This document shows positions 1 through 7,357 of a DNA stretch of 14,132 nt, one piece after another (the first letter of the stretch is position 1; each line of letters starts with the position of its first letter). Position numbers and translations under genes: made by a program. The notes under the pieces are model-generated. The model saw only the letters and a list, made by a program, of their open reading frames with translations, was not told where the DNA came from and did not search any database. This stretch comes from a bacterium (lineage in GTDB: Bacteria; Patescibacteriota; Minisyncoccia; Minisyncoccales; PEYH01): assembly GCA_021161645.1 (NCBI GenBank), contig JAGHAC010000013.1, positions 1 through 14,132 of the forward strand, given 5' to 3'.

Positions 1-4
1 ACCT

Positions 5-10
5 TATAAA
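5..10 (+). promoter_or_regulatory. Candidate -10 box of the beta-propeller gene
   Basis: TATAAA matches the sigma-70 -10 consensus at five of six bases and ends 13 bases before the ATG. The same spacing occurs at the isomerase-RuBisCO operon. The -35 region lies outside the window. If real, the transcript leader is only about seven bases, which fits the lack of a Shine-Dalgarno. Confidence 0.4.
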
Positions 11-23
11 ATTAACTTAAATT

Positions 24-2033
24 ATGAAAGAAAATATTTTTAATAAACCAGCCAGAGTATTTTTGTCTTTTCTGGTTCTTGGAATAATCGCCGCCCTGCT
101 TGTGGGCTTTTTAACCTTTAAACCCTGTCCTCAATTTGGTTTTTCTGACAATAAATTTTCCTTAGGGAAATTTTCTTCAGAAGAAGAATTACGGAATTTT
201 ATTCAGGAAAGAAAATCGTTTTTCGGGGGAGATTATCTTTCGTCGATTTCTGGCATAAGAGATTTTCTACCTCAGATGGAAGTTAATTTTTCTACTGAAG
301 AAAAATCAGCCGCGGGGGCAGAGGAGCCGGAAAGATTTTCTCAAACCAATATTCAAGTTGAAGGGATAGATGAACCAGATATTGTCAAAACAGATGGAAA
401 AAATATATATTTTTCTTCTCAAGGTTACTATAGATGGATTGAGCCGATACCCTTATTGAAAGAAAAGGCTTTTCCAGAAGAAGAAGAAATGACCATTATT
501 CCTCCGAGATGGAATTATAAAACAAGAATTATTAAATCTTTTCCTCCGGAGCAACTGGCGGAGTTAAGTTCCATAGATAAACAAGGACAACTTTTATTAG
601 CCGATAATTTTCTTATTATTTTTTCTGGCAACAAAATTTACGGCTATCAGGTTTCAGATCCTCAAAAACCAGAAAAGAAATGGGAAATATCTTTGCGAAA
701 GAGAACCTATCTTGTAGGGGCGAGGTTATATAACAATAAATTATATTTGGTTACAGGCACCTCGATATATGATTACAATCCTTGTCCAATCAAGCCATTA
801 GAGATAAACGATGAAGTTATCTCTGTCAAATGTGCCGACATTTACTATCCTCAAATTCTTTTTGATCCTACAGTTAGTTATACTTCTTTTATTATTGATC
901 CACAGACGGGTAAAAGGGAAAGAAGTATTACTTTTCTGGGTTCGCGTCAAGGAATAGTTTATATGTCGAAAAATAATCTTTACATTACATATCCCTCCTA
1001 TCAAGATGTTTTTTTCTTTATGAAAAACTTTATCTTAGAAACAGGGGAGGATATTTTTCCTTCGGAGATTATAGAAAAAGTTAAAAAGCTGGACGGATAT
1101 GATATCAGCGCTCAAGCAAAGATGACAGAACTAGAGATTATTTTAAGAAGGTTTAAGCTTTCTCTGGACGAGGACGAAGCTTTGAAAGTAGAAAATGAAT
1201 TAGAAAACAGAATGGAAAAATACTGGAAAGAACATATCAGAGATTTAGAAAAAACAGCCATCATAAAAATTTCTTTGGGAGATTTTGTAATAGAAGCTAC
1301 TGGCGAGGTCCCGGGGCATATCATTAATCAATTCTCTTTAGATGAAAACAGTGGTTATTTTCGAGTTGCTACTACTATAGGAAGGTTTTTCTTCCCTTAT
1401 TATTTTAGATTTAATACCCAAAGAGAAGAAAAAAATGATGTTTATGTTCTGGACGAAAAACTAAATATTGTTGGTGCCATTAAAGACTTGGGAGTAGGGG
1501 AAAGGATTTATTCGGTCAGGTTTTTGGGTGACAGAGGATATGTAGTAACTTTTAAACAAATAGATCCTTTCTTTGTAATAGATCTATCAAACCCTCAAAA
1601 CCCACAAGTTAGAGGAGAATTAAAAATTCCCGGCTATTCTTCATATTTGCATCCCATAGAGAACAATTTAATTTTAGGAATAGGCAGGGAAGGGGGTAAT
1701 GTAAAGATATCACTTTTTGATGTTTCTGATGCTGCCAACCCTCAGGAAATATCTAAGTATATTCTGAAAGAATACTGGTCAGAAATATTAAACAATCACC
1801 ACGCATTTTTATTAGATGAGAAACATAAAATATTTTTTATTCCCGCAGGCAGAGGTGGCTATATCTTTGATTACAATCAGAAAAATCTAAAACTCTTGAA
1901 GGCGATTAAGATAGATAATCTGAAGAGAGCAATATATATTAATGATTATCTTTATGTTATAGGAGAGAAGGAATTAGTTGTGTTGGATGAAAACGCATGG
2001 AATAGAGTAAATAATTTAGAATATCAGGACTAA
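24..2033 (+). CDS. Membrane-anchored secreted beta-propeller domain protein (COG4880 / Beta_propel family)
   Basis: This 669-residue protein starts with a short polar tip and one hydrophobic segment at about residues 11-32, which should act as a signal anchor and place the rest outside the membrane. The family signature QVEGIDEPDIVKTDGKNIYF lies at about residues 111-130. Later signatures are a GEVPGHIINQFSLDE stretch, then FRVATT, and several repeats of the kind 'vyvld..lnivG.i..lg.gErIYSVRFlGDrgYvVTF' typical of propeller blades. A charged helical insert lies between blades (about residues 335-415). The family is known for secreted propellers distantly related to WD40; its biochemical role is not established. 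The ATG at 24 has no Shine-Dalgarno, but a TATAAA box lies 13 bases upstream. The gene ends in TAA with 77 bases before the next gene. Family call is firm; function is unknown. Confidence 0.85.
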   Translation: MKENIFNKPARVFLSFLVLGIIAALLVGFLTFKPCPQFGFSDNKFSLGKFSSEEELRNFIQERKSFFGGDYLSSISGIRDFLPQMEVNFSTEEKSAAGAEEPERFSQTNIQVEGIDEPDIVKTDGKNIYFSSQGYYRWIEPIPLLKEKAFPEEEEMTIIPPRWNYKTRIIKSFPPEQLAELSSIDKQGQLLLADNFLIIFSGNKIYGYQVSDPQKPEKKWEISLRKRTYLVGARLYNNKLYLVTGTSIYDYNPCPIKPLEINDEVISVKCADIYYPQILFDPTVSYTSFIIDPQTGKRERSITFLGSRQGIVYMSKNNLYITYPSYQDVFFFMKNFILETGEDIFPSEIIEKVKKLDGYDISAQAKMTELEIILRRFKLSLDEDEALKVENELENRMEKYWKEHIRDLEKTAIIKISLGDFVIEATGEVPGHIINQFSLDENSGYFRVATTIGRFFFPYYFRFNTQREEKNDVYVLDEKLNIVGAIKDLGVGERIYSVRFLGDRGYVVTFKQIDPFFVIDLSNPQNPQVRGELKIPGYSSYLHPIENNLILGIGREGGNVKISLFDVSDAANPQEISKYILKEYWSEILNNHHAFLLDEKHKIFFIPAGRGGYIFDYNQKNLKLLKAIKIDNLKRAIYINDYLYVIGEKELVVLDENAWNRVNNLEYQD

Positions 2034-2040
2034 ATCTTAG

Positions 2041-2049
2041 TGTGGATAA
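2041..2049 (-). other. Single perfect DnaA-box-like 9-mer
   Basis: TGTGGATAA on the plus strand is the exact complement of the E. coli DnaA box consensus TTATCCACA. It lies alone in the 77-base gap between the propeller and phosphodiesterase genes. A one-mismatch version (TGTGGATAG) occurs at 3301-3309 at the end of the TraX frame. There is no cluster of boxes, no dnaA or dnaN and no AT-rich repeat array, so this is not evidence of an origin. Confidence 0.25.
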
Positions 2050-2110
2050 GTTATTTATTTTCAATTAAGAATTATCTTGCTAGAATAATGGCATATAAGA
2101 AAAGATAAAT

Positions 2111-2779
2111 ATGCTGAAAATTGCTCACCGAGGCGCATCAGGCCATGCTTTAGAAAATACCAAAGAAGCTTTTGAGAAAGCCATTTATTTAGATACAGAA
2201 ATTATAGAATTTGATGTTAGAGAAACTAAGGACAAAAAAATTGTAGTATTTCATGATGATAGACTGGAGAGAACAACAAATGGCAAAGGTAAGATTAAAA
2301 ATCTTACATTAAAGCAACTGAAAACGATCACCCATAAAAACGGTGATTTTATTTTAACTCTTACAGAAGCGCTTAAAATTTTAAAAAATAAATGCGGATG
2401 TAAAATAGATATTAAAGAGAAAGGAATAGAAGATAAAGTAAACAAAGCCATAAAGAGAAGCGCGATGGAAAAACAGACAATTATTACTACAGAATATTTT
2501 TCGGTGGCAAGAAAGATTAGAAAAATAAATCCTCGTTTGAAGATTTCTCTTGGGTTTAAAGAAAATTTTCCGGCAGAAAAAATGATTTCTTTGGCAAAAA
2601 GAGCAGGAGTGGATATTATTGGTCCTCATTTCTCCTCGGTTAATAAAGAACTTGTTGGGGAAGCTCACAAGAACGGTTTATTAGTAGATGTTTGGGGAGT
2701 AAACACCGAAGAAGAAATTGATCAACTTAAATCAATAGGAGTTGATGCTATTACCACCGACTATCCAGAGAAAATTTAG
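2111..2779 (+). CDS. Glycerophosphodiester phosphodiesterase family protein
   Basis: The protein has 222 residues and covers the whole GDPD TIM-barrel domain. It hydrolyses glycerophosphodiesters (deacylated phospholipid headgroups) to glycerol-3-phosphate plus an alcohol. Visible family signatures are HRG at residues 6-8 followed by EN at 15-16, E33 and D35 (EFDVRETKD) as metal ligands, and H48-D49 in the VVFHDD motif with RTTNGKG just after. The C-terminal signature VDVWGVNTEEEIDQ...GVDAITTDYP is also present. No signal peptide is visible, so it should be cytoplasmic. Length is slightly below the usual 230-250 residues, but no motif is missing. The ATG at 2111 lacks a Shine-Dalgarno; possible -10 boxes are TATAAG at 2094-2099 or TAGAAT at 2081-2086. 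Substrate specificity cannot be told from sequence. Confidence 0.88.
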   Translation: MLKIAHRGASGHALENTKEAFEKAIYLDTEIIEFDVRETKDKKIVVFHDDRLERTTNGKGKIKNLTLKQLKTITHKNGDFILTLTEALKILKNKCGCKIDIKEKGIEDKVNKAIKRSAMEKQTIITTEYFSVARKIRKINPRLKISLGFKENFPAEKMISLAKRAGVDIIGPHFSSVNKELVGEAHKNGLLVDVWGVNTEEEIDQLKSIGVDAITTDYPEKI

Positions 2780-2789
2780 CTAAAAAATA

Positions 2790-3309
2790 ATGAACCTTTC
2801 AAAAGAAAACAGCGATTTTTTGAAAGTAGTGGGAGTTATTTCAATGGCGCTTGATCATACAAAGATACATCAAGCGCCTTTTAATTTTTGGTATTTTAAC
2901 CCAGCCCATTTATTATCTTTTAACAAGAAGCTGGACACTTAACATATTGTTTACCTTGGCTTTAGGTTTTTGGGCTTTATGGGCTTGGGAAAATAAAAAA
3001 TATCTTTATTTTTACTTAATCATTCCCTTGTCGTTTTTTGTTGAGTATCAGTGGTATGGTATTTTGATGATTTTAGATTTTTTTGTTTTCTCCCAGGCAA
3101 AATATCAGGTTCCTTATTTTGTTCTAAATTCTCTTTTGTACATTTATTTAATAGCAGGAAACTGGTTACAGATATATTCTCTTTTGTCTCTTGTTTTTAT
3201 TTATAAAATTAATTTTTTGCGTGTTAAACTACCAAAATATTTCTTTTATATTTTTTATCCGGGACATTTATTAATAATTTATTTAATTAAAAATTTTCTC
3301 TGTGGATAG
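2790..3309 (+). pseudogene. TraX-family membrane protein gene, frameshifted with a central segment missing
   Basis: The first part reads from the ATG at 2790 and gives MNLSKENSDFLKVVGVIS followed by MALDHT, the usual TraX start (a helix with 'M.lDH'). It would stop at 2942. The rest of the family pattern continues in the +1 frame from about 2860 to the TAG at 3309: RYIKRLLIFGILTQPIYYL, then LNILFTLALGF, a DWYG-like segment (EYQWYGILMILDFF), and FYPGHLL near the end, which matches the FYxxHL end of TraX. The segment that normally lies between, with the GRxAFPxF helix of about 40-45 residues, is absent. The break falls inside a perfect inverted repeat. TraX acetylates F-pilin in plasmids; in other bacteria the family is an uncharacterised multi-pass membrane protein. 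The frame from 2851 could give a 152-residue N-truncated product using TTG, but this is doubtful. Confidence 0.75.
2846..2878. repeat. Perfect 10-bp inverted repeat at the TraX break
   Basis: GGCGCTTGAT (2846-2855) and ATCAAGCGCC (2869-2878) are exact reverse complements separated by 13 bases, and T-rich sequence follows. It resembles an intrinsic terminator, yet both arms encode conserved TraX residues (MALDH in frame 1 and YIKRL in frame 2). A coding origin with loss of the sequence between the arms explains this better than a purpose-built terminator. Confidence 0.7.
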
Positions 3310-3339
3310 CTCGGCTTAATACAAAGAGGAGAATTTATA

Positions 3340-3430
3340 TTGAGAAATTATAAACTACATTTAAGAAAGAAAGGGGGTGATTTTTGTGGTCACTTTTTTT
3401 AATTGTAAAGCTGAGAGATTTGCCATATAA
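3340..3430 (+). other. Two overlapping mini-ORFs with Shine-Dalgarno-like leads, upstream of the RuBisCO operon
   Basis: The 135-base gap 3310-3444 holds two very short frames. One starts at TTG 3340 after GAGGAG and encodes 20 residues, ending at TAA 3402. The second starts at GTG 3386 after GGGGGTGAT, encodes 14 residues, and ends at TAA 3430, inside the -10 box of the downstream promoter. Good Shine-Dalgarno matches are rare on this strand, which is the only reason to note them. They could be leader peptides, remnants or chance. A weak hairpin at 3370-3400 (GTGA/TCAC extended by G-U and A-U pairs, then seven T) could terminate transcription from upstream. Confidence 0.2.
3370..3400 (+). 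terminator. Weak possible intrinsic terminator after the TraX remnant
   Basis: The left arm AAGGGGGTGA can pair with TCACTTTTTT through four Watson-Crick pairs, several G-U pairs and terminal A-U pairs, around a nine-base loop. The right arm is itself the T-tract. Its position just before a new promoter supports the call, but the stem is weak. Confidence 0.25.
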
Positions 3431-3431
3431 T
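3403..3431 (+). promoter_or_regulatory. Promoter of the isomerase-RuBisCO-AMP phosphorylase operon
   Basis: TTGTAA (3403-3408, four of six bases of the -35 consensus) is followed after exactly 17 bases by TATAAT (3426-3431, a perfect -10). The -10 box ends 13 bases before the ATG at 3445, so the predicted transcript start is about seven bases from the start codon. There is no Shine-Dalgarno. The message should be almost leaderless. Confidence 0.65.
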
Positions 3432-3444
3432 AGAAATTGCCTAT

Positions 3445-4368
3445 ATGGACGTAATTCAAAAAACAAAAAAAGAGATTGTTCAGCTTAAGAAAATTCAGGG
3501 AGCAACTCAGGTGGCAAGAGCGATTGTTTTAGCGATAAAGAAATATGGCGAAAGCATAAAAACTGACAAAAAGTCGGAGCTTTTGAAGAAACTTAACAGC
3601 GCCTCAAAAGATTTACTCTCAGCGCGGCCTACTGAACCATTAGCCCAGAATGCCGCGAAGTTTATTTTCTATAAAATAAAAAAGGCAAAAGATGTTCAAG
3701 AACTTAAATTGGAATTAAAAAAGTCAAGTTTGGAGATTTTAGAAATAATAGAAAAATCTAAAGTAAATATTGCTTCTCAAGTAGTCAAAATTATTGAAAA
3801 CAAAGATAAAATCTTTACTCATTGTCATTCCTCTACCGTAGAGGAAGGCTTTAAAAGAGCAAAAAAGCAGGGAAAACACTTTTATGTTTTTAATACTGAG
3901 ACACGCCCCTTATTTCAAGGACATATTACGGCAAGGAATTTAATTAAATATCATATTCCTGTAACAATGGTTGTAGATTCTTCAGCCGCCTTTTTAATTT
4001 CCAGACATTCGGGTAGAAGGTTGACGATGAATAAAGTAATTATTGGATGCGATGCTATTTTGCCTGACGGGTCTATTATTAATAAAGTGGGTAGTTTCGG
4101 TATAGGGCTGGCTTCATATTATGAAAAAGTTCCTCTTTATATTGCTTCCACTCTTTTGAAATTTCATTCCAAATCTTGGATTAGAATAGAAAAAAGATCT
4201 CCGAAAGAAATTTGGAAAAGGGCACCAAAAGGTCTTAAAATTATTAATTTTGCCTTTGATATAGTTCCTGCCCAATATATCAAAGGAATTATTTGTGAAG
4301 CAGGAATTATTTCACCCGCTAATATAAAAAGAGAGGTTAAAAAAAATTATCCATGGCTAATAAGGTAG
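3445..4368 (+). CDS. Ribose-1,5-bisphosphate isomerase (e2b2-type, AMP pathway)
   Basis: This 307-residue protein belongs to the eIF-2B alpha/beta/delta-like family. It should convert ribose-1,5-bisphosphate to ribulose-1,5-bisphosphate, the RuBisCO substrate. The N-terminal half is helical. The Rossmann-like half carries the motifs THCHSSTV around C127, the presumed catalytic cysteine, then NTETRPLFQG (150-159), VVDSSAAF, and IGCDAILPDGSIINKVGS around D203, the presumed catalytic aspartate. These correspond to the Cys/Asp pair known from the Thermococcus enzyme. The length matches the family (about 310-325). Related translation-factor and methylthioribose-phosphate isomerase families share the fold, but the neighbouring RuBisCO and AMP phosphorylase genes settle the call. 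The reading frame runs 16 bases into rbcL, which suggests coupled translation. The ATG at 3445 is set by the promoter just upstream. Confidence 0.9.
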   Translation: MDVIQKTKKEIVQLKKIQGATQVARAIVLAIKKYGESIKTDKKSELLKKLNSASKDLLSARPTEPLAQNAAKFIFYKIKKAKDVQELKLELKKSSLEILEIIEKSKVNIASQVVKIIENKDKIFTHCHSSTVEEGFKRAKKQGKHFYVFNTETRPLFQGHITARNLIKYHIPVTMVVDSSAAFLISRHSGRRLTMNKVIIGCDAILPDGSIINKVGSFGIGLASYYEKVPLYIASTLLKFHSKSWIRIEKRSPKEIWKRAPKGLKIINFAFDIVPAQYIKGIICEAGIISPANIKREVKKNYPWLIR

Positions 4369-5606
4369 AATCTTCTTATTTAAATCTTAATAAGAAACCC
4401 TCAAAGGACGATATTGTTGTTACTTTTAAGATGAATCCCCAAAAGGGTTTTGATTTTATCAAAACTGCTCAGGAGTTGGCGGCGGAATCATCTGTAGGAA
4501 CTTGGACAGAAATAACAACCTTAACAAAAGGAATTTTTCAGAAATTAGCAGCAAAAATCGTATATTTAGACAAGGAAAAATCAGTGGTAAAAATTGCCTA
4601 TCCTATTCAGCTTTTTGAGAAGGGGAATATTGCCCAGCTTCTTTCTACTATATCCGGAAACATTTTTTCTTTAAAAAAAATAAAAATACTTCGCCTTGAA
4701 GATGTCGAATTTTCTCCAAGATATATTAATTCTTTTTTAGGGCCACAGATCGGACTGCAAGGGATAAGGAAATTATATAAAATACATCGCAGGTCTATTA
4801 TTGGTTGTATCATTAAACCTAAAGTCGGACTTTCTCCAGAAAAAACAGCAAAACTGGCTTACGAAATTTTTAGCAACGGTGTGGATCTTATTAAAGATGA
4901 TGAAACTCTTACAGATATGTCTTTTTGTAGATTTGAAAAAAGAGTAAGAGAGATGGTTAAAGCGATAAATTCCGTTGAAAAAAAATCTAAAAGCAGAAAG
5001 ATATTTGTTTTTAATGTTACAGCTCCAGCCGATGAAATGATAAAAAGAGCAGCTTTGGTTAAAAAATTAGGTGGCAGATGTGTAATGGTGGATATTATTA
5101 CCTCGGGATTTTCTGCGCTTCAGTATTTAAGAAATCAAAACTTTGGTTTGATTATTCATGGTCATCGGGCAGGACACTCTGCTTTTACCAGAAACAAAGA
5201 TTGGGGAATTTCTATGTTAGTGGTTGCCAAAATAGCAAGATTAGCAGGAATTGATGAGTTACATACAGGGACAGTAGTAGGAAAGATGGAGGGGGACAGA
5301 GAAGAGGTAGTTTCTATTAATAATTTTCTTCGCTCAAAATTTGGTAAACTTAAACCGGTTTTGCCAGTAGCTTCAGGAGGGCTGCATCCGGGTTTGGTAG
5401 AAAAATTAGTTAAGATTCTGGGCAAGGATCTTGTAATAAATTTTGGAGGAGGGCTTCATGGTCATCCTTTAGGGTCAGCGGCTGGTGCTAGAGCCGTTTA
5501 TCAGGCAATAGATGCGGTAACAAAGGGCATTCCTTTAAACAGATATGCTCAAACTTATCAAGAGTTAAAACTAGCATTAGAGCATTGGGGATATGAAAAA
5601 AAATAA
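4353..5606 (+). CDS. rbcL: RuBisCO large subunit, form III-like
   Basis: The 417-residue protein carboxylates ribulose-1,5-bisphosphate to two 3-phosphoglycerates. All catalytic positions can be seen: E45 and T50 in ESSVGTWTE, N103 in SGNIF, K155 and K157 in GCIIKPKVGLS, and the carbamylated lysine K181 with metal ligands D183-E184 in LIKDDET. Also present are H271-R272 in HGHRAGHSAFTR, H304 in LHTGT, loop-6 K311 in GKMEGD, S341 in VASGGLHPG, and GGG 365-367. The sequence GGGLHGHP is typical of form III and II/III enzymes rather than form I; no small-subunit gene is present. The exact sub-form (II/III, III-b or other) needs a tree. It overlaps the isomerase by 16 bases and AMP phosphorylase by 14. 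The gene context implies AMP salvage, not a Calvin cycle; no phosphoribulokinase is seen here. Confidence 0.95.
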   Translation: MANKVESSYLNLNKKPSKDDIVVTFKMNPQKGFDFIKTAQELAAESSVGTWTEITTLTKGIFQKLAAKIVYLDKEKSVVKIAYPIQLFEKGNIAQLLSTISGNIFSLKKIKILRLEDVEFSPRYINSFLGPQIGLQGIRKLYKIHRRSIIGCIIKPKVGLSPEKTAKLAYEIFSNGVDLIKDDETLTDMSFCRFEKRVREMVKAINSVEKKSKSRKIFVFNVTAPADEMIKRAALVKKLGGRCVMVDIITSGFSALQYLRNQNFGLIIHGHRAGHSAFTRNKDWGISMLVVAKIARLAGIDELHTGTVVGKMEGDREEVVSINNFLRSKFGKLKPVLPVASGGLHPGLVEKLVKILGKDLVINFGGGLHGHPLGSAAGARAVYQAIDAVTKGIPLNRYAQTYQELKLALEHWGYEKK

Positions 5607-7092
5607 TTTTCAGTTTTCAGCAAAGGTTATTGATATAGAGACAAGGGTTGCCTGGATTGTGTTAATTCATCAAAAAGATTGTCAGAGTTTAGGTATTCGG
5701 CCCGGAGACGGATTGGTAATTCATCTTAAAGGGCAATCTATAGGTTGCTATGTTGATGTGACCGATACTTTGGTAAAAAGAGGAGAGATAGGTATTTTTG
5801 AAGACCTTGCTGAAAGATTTTCTATTGAAACAGGAGAGATTTTAGAGATTTCTTTGCTTGGTAAGCCCAAATCTTTGGAGGCAATTCAGAAAAAACTTAG
5901 CGGTAAGGAGCTTAGCTATAAAGAAGTATATGAAATTGTTTCAGATATTGTTTCAAGAAAATTAAATGATGTAGCAGTAGCATTTTTTGTTGCCTCCTCA
6001 TTTTTCGAAAAAATATCTTCAAGAGAGCTTTTTTATCTTACAAAAGCAATGGCTGAGACAGGGGATAAATTGACATTTTCCGGTATTGTGGCTGATAAAC
6101 ATTCAGTAGGCGGACTTGCTGGTAACGAAACTACTCCGATTATTGTGCCCATTGTAGCAAGTTATGGAATATTTATTCCAAAAACCTGCTCCCGGGCAAT
6201 TACCTCTGCCTCAGGAACAGCTGATACTTTTGAGACGATTGCTCCAGTTTCTTTTGATGTTCAAAAACTTAAAAGTATTGTTAACAAAACAAAAGGCTGT
6301 ATTGTTTGGGGAACAGGAAATATTGTTCCTTCCGATGCAAGAATTATTGAGGTAGCGAGCCAGCTTATGATTGAATCTTTTTCCAAAATGGTTTCAAGTA
6401 TTATGGCAAAAAAAGTTGCTTTGGGTATTCAAAATTTAGTTGTTGATATACCGGTTAATCCCTTTGCTAAGGTCAAGAATATGAAGGAAGCAGACCAATT
6501 AAAAGGAATTTTTGAAGATATTGCCAAAAGATTTAAAATAAAGATTAAAGTTTCTGTCAATAAGGCTCGAGAACCAATAGGCAAAGGGATAGGCCCGGCG
6601 CTTCAGATAAGAGATGATCTTAAAGTTTTAGAGCAACAAAAAGATAGACCTTTAGATTTGGAAAAGAGAGCATTAGAGCTTGCAGGTTATATTTTAGAGC
6701 TTTCTGGAAAAGTAAAAACAGGGAAAGGATTTGAAATGGCAAAAGATTCTTTATGTTCAGGAAGGGCACTGAGAAAATTTCAGGAGATAGTTTCAACTCA
6801 GGGAGGAGAGAAAAAAATTAGCTCACAGGATATCCGGCTTTCAGGAGAAAAAATTGACATTAAATCGCCAAAATCAGGAAGAATAAAATTAATTCATAAC
6901 AAAAATCTTATAGAGATCTGTAGAATTTTGGGAGCACCTTATATAAAAGAAGCAGGCATTTATCTCCACAAAAAAACAGGAGAAAAAGTAAAAAGAAGGG
7001 AGGTATTATTTACTCTTTATGCAGGAAGCCCTCTGAGGCTGGATTTAGCTTTAAAAGTCCTTAAAAAGAAAAATCCTTATTTAATTCAATAA
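5593..7092 (+). CDS. AMP phosphorylase (DeoA-like nucleoside-phosphate phosphorylase)
   Basis: The 499-residue protein phosphorolyses AMP (and often CMP or UMP) to the free base and ribose-1,5-bisphosphate. It has the N-terminal domain of about 85 residues that archaeal AMP phosphorylases have and ordinary thymidine phosphorylases lack. Then come the thymidine-phosphorylase-type helical and alpha/beta domains. Visible signatures are DKHSVGGLAGNETTP (168-182), the phosphate-binding core, then KTCSRAITSASGTADT (197-212) and VWGTGNIVPSDARI (about 239-252). The C-terminal domain includes SPKSGRI and a lipoyl-like hammerhead (EAGIYLHKKTGEKVKRRE). Length agrees with the family (about 500). The ATG at 5593 overlaps rbcL by 14 bases. 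Thymidine or pyrimidine phosphorylase (deoA, pdp) is the alternative, but the N-domain and operon partners argue for AMP. Confidence 0.92.
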   Translation: MKKNNFQFSAKVIDIETRVAWIVLIHQKDCQSLGIRPGDGLVIHLKGQSIGCYVDVTDTLVKRGEIGIFEDLAERFSIETGEILEISLLGKPKSLEAIQKKLSGKELSYKEVYEIVSDIVSRKLNDVAVAFFVASSFFEKISSRELFYLTKAMAETGDKLTFSGIVADKHSVGGLAGNETTPIIVPIVASYGIFIPKTCSRAITSASGTADTFETIAPVSFDVQKLKSIVNKTKGCIVWGTGNIVPSDARIIEVASQLMIESFSKMVSSIMAKKVALGIQNLVVDIPVNPFAKVKNMKEADQLKGIFEDIAKRFKIKIKVSVNKAREPIGKGIGPALQIRDDLKVLEQQKDRPLDLEKRALELAGYILELSGKVKTGKGFEMAKDSLCSGRALRKFQEIVSTQGGEKKISSQDIRLSGEKIDIKSPKSGRIKLIHNKNLIEICRILGAPYIKEAGIYLHKKTGEKVKRREVLFTLYAGSPLRLDLALKVLKKKNPYLIQ

Positions 7093-7102
7093 ACAAAAAA
7101 CT

Positions 7103-7348
7103 ATGTTTGAGCAATTAAAACAAATTCAACAAATCAAAAAATTACATAACGCTCTTCAAGAAGAAAGAGTAGAGATAGAAAAGCAGGGAACAAAAATAGT
7201 CCTTAACGGAAAGTTAGAAATAGAAGAAGTGGTGCTTAATCCTCAGCTTCAGAAAGAAGATCAAGAGAAAGTATTGAAAGAATGTTTTAATGAGGCAATT
7301 AAGAAAGTTCAAATCAAAATAGCTCAAAAGATGGCAAATATAATGTAA
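7103..7348 (+). CDS. YbaB/EbfC-family nucleoid-associated protein
   Basis: The 81-residue protein starts with MFEQLKQIQQIKKLHNALQE, an amphipathic helix of the kind that forms the dimer in YbaB. A beta hairpin follows (GTKIVLNGKLEIEEVVLN), then a second helix ending in KIAQKMANIM. This order (helix, strands with a 'v.v.g.g.v..v.i.p' pattern, helix) is the YbaB layout, although it is shorter than the usual 100-110 residues and lacks the glycine-rich tail. YbaB dimers bind DNA without strict sequence preference. The gene follows AMP phosphorylase by 10 bases and lies 9 bases before the next one, so it is probably cotranscribed. The usual dnaX and recR neighbours are absent. Confidence 0.7.
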   Translation: MFEQLKQIQQIKKLHNALQEERVEIEKQGTKIVLNGKLEIEEVVLNPQLQKEDQEKVLKECFNEAIKKVQIKIAQKMANIM

Positions 7349-7357
7349 AATTTTAAT

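Noticed and set aside
2846..2890. The hairpin GGCGCTTGAT/ATCAAGCGCC followed by T-rich sequence as a genuine transcription terminator
   Set aside because: Both arms encode conserved TraX residues in their respective frames, and it lies inside the gene. It may terminate by accident, but its origin is better explained by the broken gene.
2041..3309. Replication origin, from a perfect DnaA box at 2041 and a near match at 3301
   Set aside because: Only two sites lie over 1 kb apart, one inside a coding frame, with no dnaA, dnaN or AT-rich repeat cluster.
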